DNA of 64,000 nucleotides from Phoebastria nigripes (taxonomy: Eukaryota; Chordata; Aves; Procellariiformes; Diomedeidae). Shown piece after piece: positions 54,930 through 64,000 of the stretch. The stretch spans positions 124,712 through 188,711 of the forward strand of contig JAYKAV010000911.1 of NCBI GenBank assembly GCA_035582835.1. Reading direction: 5' to 3'. A program made the translations under genes and the position numbers. Below the pieces are notes generated by a model. The model did no database searches. It was not told the origin of the DNA and was given only the letters and a program-made list of their open reading frames with translations. Every line of letters begins with the position of its first letter. Positions within the stretch are counted from its first letter, which is position 1.

Positions 54930-55400
<471 letters not shown>

Positions 55401-56160
55401 CGCTACCCAGCCGAGCCGAGCCGCTCGCCACCGCCGCCCCTCACCCTGCTGCTCCCCCTTCCTCGCCGCCGCCCGCAGCCAACGCGGTCCCCGAGCGTCC
55501 CTGGCGGACGACACCCCCACCGCCCTCCGACGCGACCACCCCACCCCCTGTGGAAATGCTAATGCCCGCTAATCCCTCCCCCCCTCCGCACACACATTTC
55601 CCCGCCGCTCCCCGCGCCCTAGAGCGGGAGCCCAGCTCCTGCGGGGTGGGCGAGCCCGCCGCTGCCCGGCGACCTCGGCGCGCGCCCGGCGGGAAGAGCG
55701 TCCTCACGGCCGACCCTCCTTCCCGGCGGGGCGGCCGCTCGCCCCTCTGGCGGGGAGAGCCGCTGCCGGAGAGCTGCCGCGGCTCGCCCCTGCCCTGCCA
55801 GTACGGACGAGAGAGGGGGCGGGTGGCCGGGAGCCGCCGGGGAGGAAGAGGAGGCGAGCAGGCAGGCAGGGGCCGGGCTCGCCCGGCTTTTCAATGGCTC
55901 GGCTCCGCGGGCGTGGTGAGACAGAAATATGGCGGACCGTCCCTCCCGCCGCCTCTCCCGCTCTCCCCCCGCGCCGCCGCACGCTGGGGCGAGCGGCCGG
56001 GGGAGCCGGGCCCCCCCGGGATAGCGCCCCCCGCCCCCAGCCGGGCCCGGCGCCCGAAGGCCGCCCCCGCCCGCCCTGCGGCGGTGGCGGAGGGCAGGGC
56101 AGGGGAGGGGAGGTGGGGGGAGAGATCGGGCGGTTTCTCACACCAAATGGCCGCGAGGAA
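55401..56160 (-). promoter_or_regulatory. GNAQ: GNAQ upstream promoter, GC-rich with GC boxes and YY1-like sites
   Basis: This continuation of the CpG island has several GC boxes and two plus-strand YY1-like motifs: AATATGGCGGA at 55926-55936 and CAAATGGCCGC at 56144-56154. No TATA box is seen. The many open frames (including 349 codons on the plus strand from 55373) are proline/arginine-rich composition artefacts without recognisable domains. Confidence 0.6.
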
Positions 56161-56429
56161 CGCAGCCTGCTCCGGTTCGTCCTGCAGGGCAGAGCTTTCC
56201 CTAGCGCCAGGCGTTGTGTTTGCTTTCGCTTCCTTTGTTTTCAGTCGGGGACACACATTTTTATTCCGTGCCCGTCCTAGAAGAGATGGCTTGGCTTGGC
56301 AGGGCCGGGGGGGAAACGTGACAGCCGACAGGAGGGAAGGGAAAGGGAGGGGAGAAGTACCTTCTCCACCTTCAGCCGGAATGGAATCGCAAAGCGGGAC
56401 AGCGTACACCGCCAGGCACTAGTAAGTTT

Positions 56430-59400
56430 TTACGCCCGCAGTCCGGACAGCCTGCCTGAGCGGCTCTGTCATGTGCAGGGGAAAGCAAAGACGTTTGCCG
56501 CAAGACCGGTGGGACACTTCCCCGCCTGACTGGAAGGAACCGATAACGCTCACTGCGTGTTGTATTCCGCCGTTGTAACCGCTATTCGGCCAACGCTGGT
56601 AACTGCCACCCCTTGCCCCAGCCCCGGCCTCGCTCGCCAGTGCCGGTCCGGCTGTCCTCAGGTAGGCTCCAGTAGCCCCCAGGGTGATGGACGGGACCTG
56701 TTGGCGCAGCTTCTGGTTTTGTGGGTTCATAAGCTCCTTGCAGAATTCGCACACCTGCCCTTCGTTTGCCTGCCTCCATATTAAACTATTTGATCTGGGA
56801 ATGTTGCAAAATCTGCTGGGAAACTCGTACTAGCCTATGAAGTGGGGAGAGGGGCGCATCGCTCTCCGTCTTCTAGCTTCGGGTGTGATGTCTTCTCCAG
56901 CACTTCTTGATATCTGTTTTGAAATTCATGTGCTCTTTCTTAAAATTCTTCATATGTACGGATAAGATGAATTAAGTAGGGTCCGCCATAAGGCGTAAGA
57001 CTAGGAGGGAACTAAAAAACGAGAATAAAATATTCAGGAAAATAATAGTCAATCAATTTTTAAAGCATGAAAAATTTTTTCATTACTTTAAAAAATGCAT
57101 GATTTCCACATAGATCTACATAGTATTTTCATGTATAATGTACAAAAACAGTTAATAGAACTTGGAATCTTTTTTATAATTACATTTCTTTATTCCAGTA
57201 AATTAATACATGAGGTTTAGTCAAAATTGTGTAATCCTAGTTATTAATAAAAAATTATATTTCATTCAAACCATCTTCTCTGTTTTAAAACCTGTATGTA
57301 TGTAGGTATATTATGTATTTATCTATGCATCTTTTGGTCCCAGATTAAGGCATTAATATTAAATCCAATAAAGATTTCTAAAGATTGAATTACAGGGACG
57401 GCTTACGTATAAGTAAGCGAATAAGTAATGAAAGGGAGGGAAAAAATTTCTTCATGAAATTAATTCTTAACATACCAGAGTTTTCTTCTAAATGCCATGG
57501 CCCAAAAGGGTGAAGATGGGTGCATGGTACAGGTCACGAGAGATACTCGATGGATGTGCAACTGTTTTGTGCCTAGAACACTCGTACATGGAGTTCAAGT
57601 CCACAGCAACCATCTTCTGGCATCATGTCTAAAGAAAGGGTATGAATGGGTTGATGAATTTGCGACCTTCGGGTGAACTGTATCAAAATCCCCCCACAAA
57701 TTGTGGGCACAGCAGTTCTATTGAAAACTACATGCCTCAGACAATATTGTAACATTCCCCAGTAGATGAAGTCTGATGCAACTTTCTTAACCAAGTATTT
57801 TATATGCTCAGTGTAGAAGGCATGAACACAGTGTGTACCTCAAATGCAGAACTGTCATTTAATTTTGCATATTTAACGAGAAAAGACACCCCAGGGACCG
57901 TGAATTTAATCTGTATGTACCGCTCCCATTGACATCATTGGGTTTTAAATCTCCACTGAATAAATATCTTCAGATTTTTAATATATGAGTTATCTAGTCC
58001 TGAATCTGGCATCAGCAGATAGCCATTACACACTGTTTTACCCATTTGCTTTGTGACTTAGTGGAAGTCAGAAGAACCCCCATTATGGACAATTACATGA
58101 TAATAAACCTACGAGGAAATTTCTTTCCAGCCCTCATCTCCATAATGGTTGGCTTTTGTTTTGAAACATGAAGTGTCCTTTATAAATATTTTATCCTAAG
58201 AACTATCAGTAAATGACAGACACCATTATTGCCCATACAGATAATTATTATCCATTGATACTATCCATACTGTTACCTAATCCTGGACAGATACTTCCTG
58301 GTAAGCCTCCCCTGTAGCATTAATAATCTCCTATTCCTCTATCCAGGTAGTCTCCAGTGCATGGCTTATAGCAACCCGTTGCCTGTGAGACGTTTTAATG
58401 CTGCTTACTGCCACAGGAAATTAAAAGTTAAAAGTGAGACTGACAGAGGGAGCAAAGTATGATGTTAAACACACTGCATCTTCAGTATTCTTCCTCAGAA
58501 GCCAGGAAAGATTGGGAAACCACCGCGCAGTTTTATCATCTCCATATCATTCTCTGCACTAATCTATCCCAGTTTTTAATGTCTTCCTTCCATATGCCTG
58601 AAGATATTTATTGTCACTCTCCTCTGTCTCTTCTGCTTGAGATACGTTCTCTGTGATGTTTTGACAGATTCCAAACAGTATCTGAACTTGGTACTCGCAT
58701 GACAGTAAAACAGCAGATCGTGTATAGCAACATCACAGGATTTTTGTAGTTAGTCAGCATCCCATCTTAAGCAATGGAGTATCTTGCAAGTGCTTTTTGA
58801 TTGCCATTGTGCATTAGGAAGACGTTTTCATGGTGCCATGCACAAGTACATCTCAGTCTTGTTTGTGAGTACTTACAGTTAATTTAGAGGCCATCAGTAT
58901 GTCTGCGTAGAGAAAATTATCCTTCCAGTATGCAATCCTAATCGGGTTTTTGTTTGGTTTTTTTTTTAGAACAACAAACACATTGTATCTGCTGGTTCTC
59001 TAGTGTTAAATGAATAACATCCAGTATTTGCAATTTCCTTCAACTGATATAATCAGTTTGTTCCAGTATGTGTTGTTTTGACAGATCACCTTCTGAAAGT
59101 TTCCCAGTGTTACATATTTCAAAGTAACAGCTGTCTGCTAAGGTCTGTACCTACAGACTAATGTCTAGGGAAGGGTTAAAAAACCCTATTTGTTCATTTG
59201 ATTTATTGTGAATTTTTAAAAATTTATTTCCTTTTGACTATTTGCATATCGAGGTTCTTATTGATGACATTTCTGAAAAAGTGCAATAATTGTTTGATAC
59301 TCTTTTGTTCTTCAAATGCTTTCTTGATCCTACTAATTTTTCCTATCAACATCAGTGGAGGGATGTTCTGTAGAGAACTACGGTATGTGTAGCGTCGCTG

Positions 59401-59570
59401 CCGTGCACACCATGCACATTATAGCATAATACAGCACGCTATCAAAAGCTTCAGCATTGTTTCATGTTTTCCTTTGCCGTCTTAAGTACCAGAGAGTCCT
59501 TTTTCTTTATGACTCGCCTTTATTAACACCTAGTTTCAGGTGTTTGCCAAAGCTTACAAAATTCCAGTGG
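56430..59570. other. Intergenic sequence upstream of GNAQ
   Basis: Moderate to AT-rich sequence with no gene, RNA or transposon that I recognise. The first 350 bp (to about 56780) still has scattered CpG and is the shoulder of the promoter island. Confidence 0.65.
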
Positions 59571-60029
59571 GAACTCTGAACTGTAGCCCTTGCCGCAGCC
59601 CCAGTTGGTGGCGGTGCAACGCCCTGTCCCGCCCTGGCAATGCGAGGCGGAAAGAAAACGAACTGGAAGAGAGGCGATCAGCAAGGCGTTGCTTGCCAGG
59701 CATGGCCTCATATGTGGTGTGCAGAGCTGGACTCCATTGCAGCACAGCTGCACCCTACGCACCTTTATGGCTCTGCGGAGCATGCCGAAGAAGGAAGTTG
59801 GTGCACGTATGTAAGAGTGCATGCGTGTGTGTAAAACTAACGGGAGAGTTCACTTCTCGAGGAACGTTTATCCCCCACTACAACGTCCCCGCTTGCACGC
59901 AGGGACGCAGCGGCCGTTCAGGCAGAACCAGCCGGGCGGTGCCGTCGCGCCCCTCGCAGGGCCCACGCCCTGCCCCGGCCGCTTCTCGCAGGGCCCGGGG
60001 GGCTCCCGCCCGCTCCGCGGCGCAGCAGC

Positions 60030-60046
60030 GGCGCCCCCTGCCGGCC
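60030..60046 (-). promoter_or_regulatory. CTCF-like motif
   Basis: The plus strand reads GGCGCCCCCTGCCGGCC; its complement carries the AGGGGGCGC core of the CTCF consensus, with differences on the 3' flanking side. It is a motif-only prediction, placed centrally in the second CpG island. Confidence 0.45.
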
Positions 60047-60157
60047 GGAAGGCGCGCTGCCCGGCTGCCGGCGAGCCCGCGCAGCCGCGGCCGGGGGACA
60101 CGGAGGGCCGGGGGCAGCGGGCGGGCGGCGCTGCCCGTTTCCTGCTCCTTCGTGCTG

Positions 60158-60185
60158 CGGAGCGGAAATGGTGATTTCCGCTCCG
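60158..60185. repeat. Perfect 12-bp inverted repeat with 4-nt loop
   Basis: CGGAGCGGAAAT (60158-60169), loop GGTG (60170-60173) and ATTTCCGCTCCG (60174-60185) are exact reverse complements. RNA or single-stranded DNA would form a stable stem with seven or more GC pairs. Alternatively it presents two opposed GCGGAAAT motifs to a dimeric transcription factor. Confidence 0.95.
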
Positions 60186-60620
60186 GCCCTGGGTCGGGGG
60201 CCCTGGGGGTGTCAGCATCGCTGCGTTTCGGCGCCTGCCCCCGGCGCGGTGAGGGCCGCGGCTCCTTGCCGTTGCGCGGGGAGCGGCACCTCTTGGGCTG
60301 TCCGGCCCCACCGCAGCGCTGGGTCTGCCCCGCCGCAAAACAGGGCGCGTCGACATGCCGCCTTCCTGTGCCGCACGGCCGCTTCCAGAAACCGCCCTTC
60401 GGGGATGAGAGAAAATTCTCCGTACAGTAACACCTCGTGGCCTGCTATTTCTCTCCAGATGTCTGTGCTGACGAGTGGTAGGTTGAGCCCGGGGCTGGAT
60501 GAAGTCTTGTCCAGAGCTTATTCTTCCTCCGGCTGGAGAGGGCAGACGGAGGCTGAAGGGGAGGGAAGGTGCCATGACAGCTGCAGGGACAGGAGTGACA
60601 CAGAGGCCCCCTGCTAGGCG

Positions 60621-60730
60621 CTGTGGGTGAGATGGCTCCTGCCAGCAGCACACTTGGTCGGTGAGATGGCTGCTGCGGGCAGCAGGCCCTGTGGGTGAGA
60701 TGGCCGCCATGGGCAGCAGGCCCTGGTGCT
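60621..60730. repeat. 34-bp tandem repeat, three copies
   Basis: GTGAGATGGC occurs at 60627, 60661 and 60695, exactly 34 bp apart. The rest of the unit is shared most strongly between copies two and three (GGGCAGCAGGCCCTG). Copy one is more diverged. Each copy carries GGTGAGAT, which resembles a 5' splice donor on the plus strand. Confidence 0.93.
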
Positions 60731-60739
60731 GACAGTGCA

Positions 60740-63700
60740 AGCAAGTGGGACAGAAGAGGCAGAGGAAGACTTCTGCCTTCCGTCACCCTGCAGTTCCCTC
60801 CCCTGCGCTGCACCATCTCACTCTCAGCCCTCTCTTCTGCCGGCCCTGGCCCTCACCAGCTGATTTAACTCCTAAACTCTGCATGGAACTGTTCCTATTT
60901 TATTGGTTTTTTTTTCCTGAGTTAGTTTGCCGTTAGTTTAAAGCCATTAACCGTTGGCTTCCCAAAGGTTCAGATGACCCTTCCAGCCTGCTCGAGGGAA
61001 ATGGCTGGTAGGCACAGGGCAGCCATGGCAATAAGCTGCTGGATCAGCTGCATCAGCCAGCTGTTCCTATGTTGTCTGCACAGGTCTGGTGGAACAGGAT
61101 CATAAATTCCAGCCCCGAAACAAACACATTTGACATAGCAATATGACACAAATTGCATCACTAGATTGTAGAGTATGAGTTGATACCACAGTATTACAGC
61201 AGCTCAGTAAAAAGAGCAACTTAAGTGTTCAATATTAGCACCTGCTGTCTCTGTGATGACTTTTGTCCTATTGTTTATCTACTGTTTTTATCATAAAATG
61301 GATGCCGATTATGTATCCAGGCTATCATATTTGTATTTTTATTATTTTTACTACATAAATTAAAATCTCCTCCCAAAAGTTTCAGCAAAGTCTGTGAAAA
61401 GTGTTCCTCCCAGGATGTAGTCTGTGGGATACTATTCTTTCACCTCTGTCACCTAAATTATAAATCTGTATTTTGGCAGCATAGGAATACTGCCGTTTCT
61501 GCCAAGATACCTTTTATGCTTATTTCTTATGTTCTTCACATTCAAGCACATTTTTCTTTCAGCTTCTTGAATTAGCATTAGTTTTTACATGGCAGCTTTT
61601 ATTCTTTATGGGGTTTCTATTTTTGTGCAACTCCGAAATAAGTTACTCTTAGCTATTTCGTCATGCATAGTTATTAACCTATAGAGACTTTGTATAATGT
61701 CTAGTTCATTTGCAGTCAGTAGGACATCTCATGCTTTGCTGGGTTATAAGTGACGTATAATGACATTAGATGTTTGGATTATTTATCTAAGACCTCAAGC
61801 ATTCTTTTCCTAGTCTAACCTTTACTTTTCTCCTACAGTCTGCTCTTTGGGTATATGCTACCTAATTTTGATTTCATCATACATCCTCAGCAATAGTGTA
61901 ACCGTTGGAATAATCTTCTAGGCTATCATTCCCACCTTATTTCTTTCTGTGTCACAAGACAGGGAGACAAGAGTTACACAGTACCCAGATAGAGGTAGTT
62001 CTTTTAGTATTTCCAATTGGAAAGTATTATTCATAATTCCATCATCCAAAGAGCGTATCAGCTGAAGTTATTTTTTTGCAATCCAAAGTATGTCACTGGA
62101 AGAACTATGGATAACTATCTCATTGGCTATAATTTTATAATGGAAGACGAATCCAAAATCAAAGCACGCCACTTTTCACAACCTTACACTAAAGTTTAGT
62201 ATGTAAAATGAAAAATTATCATCTTGCATTATATCGTTTCCTCAGTTAAATTACCTGAGCAATGGTTACTCAAAAGATGGGTATGCAGTAAGATTTGGGT
62301 TCTTCAAAAATATTTTTGTATTTCAGTGCAAGCAAAGTGTTCCAGCTGGGATCAAGTACTTAGAGCACAGAATGCACTTTATGCAACTGTAAATACCGGA
62401 AGTAAAAAATACTTCTATATTGTTCTGCCTGAATAATTCCATAGCAGAGTAAATAATAATTGGATACTCTTGGTGCAATTCCAGTAGGCACCACACACTA
62501 TCATTACAGATTCAGGTATCATTCAACACGGTAAGTCAAAGAGAGTCTGCCATTAGCAAAAGATTTGAAGGGACAATGCACTTTAGTTCTCTCACATGTG
62601 TATATGTATTTTCACCTGGTGGTCTTAAAAGATAGCAAACATAGAAACAAACGAATATAAATGGAGAAAATTCAGTGTAAAAATTGATTTGTATGTGAAT
62701 GCAGACTGACAGTTCACGGCTAGGAAACTGCAAATACCTCTTTCCACAGAACTTCCATATATAGTGTTAGAGTATGTAAAATCATGAGTCAATGTGATAT
62801 TTTTCCAGTGAATATGAACAGAAAATAAATACTCCCTTTTGTGTAATAGTACTTCTTAAAATTGCCTTTTCAATATGCAATTCAAACACAGACTCACTGC
62901 AAGAATTTGGAAGCTTTCAGTAATGAATCCTGTGCTTTGTATATGCTGTATCTTGTATTAATAGGAGCATCAATATCTTTTGCACATTACTACCAAATCT
63001 CTTAATGAAAAACAAAAGGAAGTGTCTGCGTGATAAGTGACATAAAGATAAAAGTTATGACCTGGTCAATTGCATTTTCGGATGGGCAATTAAGTGAATT
63101 TATTGCTAAATATAATTTTATAAAATGGTAACAGAAGTGCATCAGGAGACCATTTCCAGTCTTTATTGTTTTAAAGTGAGTGCAGAGAAAGATCTTAAGA
63201 CAACGACTAATCAATGTCTTCCTTTAAGTGGAGGTACAGTAACAATGGAGGTAACTTTCTATCTTCATGTGAGAATCCGTTAGAAAAGCTGTAGTACTAA
63301 GAAAAAATGGTCCTCTTTAAGTCTTATGTAAAGCCATCACAAATACTTGAGGAAAGCAGGATTCCTGCAAATGTATTTAAAATAGTGGAGAAAACTGAGT
63401 TAGAAGATAGCAAATAATTGACTTTCATTTGATGCTTCTGCAGGAATTGAGGCACTCGGTTACATACAGAAGTAAAAATGTGGGTTGTATTGTAAGCCTC
63501 AGTTTATAACTATTGTTATAACTTTAGCTGTATAACTTTAGTTATAACCATAAGGTAGCCAGATAGTATGTTGCCTAAGCCAGTATGGGATGATTTGTGA
63601 ACCTGCACTTAGGCAGAAATGGAAAATATTCTCATGCCTGAGACGAACAGCTGATGGTAGTAGTATAGTGATTGCTATATATTAATCAAATTCCTCTGCA

Positions 63701-64000
63701 CTCAACGTTGGCTTTAGATAGTGCTCTGTTCTCTTAAGGAAGATCGGTGAATCTATAATAATATTGGAGGGAATTATGGAAATTCATCAGTAGNGAAAAG
63801 GATAACATGACTGGTTTCATTTGTCTGTAGAGAAAAGAGACTTTTCAACACTTACATAATGCTGCTTTGTACATACATAGAGAGTTGTATAGAGTGCTAA
63901 GAGGGTTTAAATACATATTTGGATAAAATCCATTTATTACCCTGGTGTGGGTGTAATTATGAAGCAGGCTGTCAGGGTGCTGTGTTTCTATTAGCCTGCT
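60740..64000. other. Intergenic sequence at the right edge
   Basis: After a short GC-rich shoulder (to about 60870) the sequence is AT-rich to the window end, with no gene, RNA or transposon that I recognise. A small cluster of TTATAAC/TATAACTTTAG repeats lies at about 63504-63550. One ambiguous base is at 63794. In human the next gene on this side of GNAQ is CEP78, but none of its coding sequence is evident here. Confidence 0.6.

Larger units (their letters stand above)
59870..60430. promoter_or_regulatory. Second CpG island, 4.8-5.3 kb upstream of the GNAQ start codon
   Basis: A dense CpG cluster separated from the GNAQ promoter island by about 3.5 kb of AT-rich DNA, with a weaker CpG shoulder from about 59580. 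It contains an ETS-like CCGGAAGG (60045-60052), a CTCF-like site and a perfect hairpin, listed separately. Open frames of 296 (plus) and 290 (minus) codons cover it but overlap on opposite strands and have no recognisable domain. It may be the promoter of a non-coding or divergent transcript, an alternative GNAQ first exon or a distal element. Confidence 0.7.

Noticed and set aside
59540..60740. Open frames of 296 (plus) and 290 (minus) codons over the second CpG island
   Set aside because: They overlap on opposite strands and have low-complexity composition typical of GC-rich non-coding DNA. I found no similarity to CEP78 or another expected neighbour.

Overview
The window reads as vertebrate, and most likely bird, genomic DNA. 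It is AT-rich and non-coding, with two short protein-coding exons separated by a 45.3-kb intron, two CpG islands and five 5'-truncated CR1 LINE retrotransposon copies with the typical tandem ATTCTATGAT-like 3' end. Abundant CR1 and the compact intron point to a sauropsid, best a bird. In birds the segment homologous to human 9q21, where this gene lies, is on the Z chromosome; that placement is background knowledge, not read from the sequence.

The gene is GNAQ, the Gq alpha subunit of heterotrimeric G proteins, on the minus strand. Exon 1 (coding part 54962-55097, codons 1-45 plus one base) carries the N-terminal helix with the palmitoylated Cys9/Cys10. Exon 2 (9472-9656, 185 nt) carries the GTP-binding P-loop. 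Both have canonical splice sites and matching phase. Residue differences from GNA11 (for example [38 protein letters not shown]) identify GNAQ. Exon 3 onward lies beyond the left edge, so the window holds 107 of about 359 codons.

Layout: 1-9471, 3' flank of exon 2 (start of intron 2). 9657-54961, intron 1, containing CR1 copies at 18.6, 33.4, 39.8, 43.0 and 45.1 kb, several simple-sequence tracts and a CpG-richer segment at 22.6-23.2 kb. 54.55-56.2 kb, the GNAQ promoter CpG island, with a 245-nt assembly gap just inside intron 1. 56.4-64 kb, upstream intergenic DNA with a second, unexplained CpG island at 59.87-60.43 kb. That island holds a CTCF-like motif and a perfect 12-bp hairpin, and a 34-bp tandem repeat follows it.

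I found no new multi-gene system. The items most worth a second look are the second CpG island and its structures, the strand pattern of the CR1 copies, the clustering of ambiguous bases in one CR1, and G-quadruplex or purine-tract sequences in the introns. Nearly all other open reading frames are chance frames, most of them in GC-rich or low-complexity DNA.
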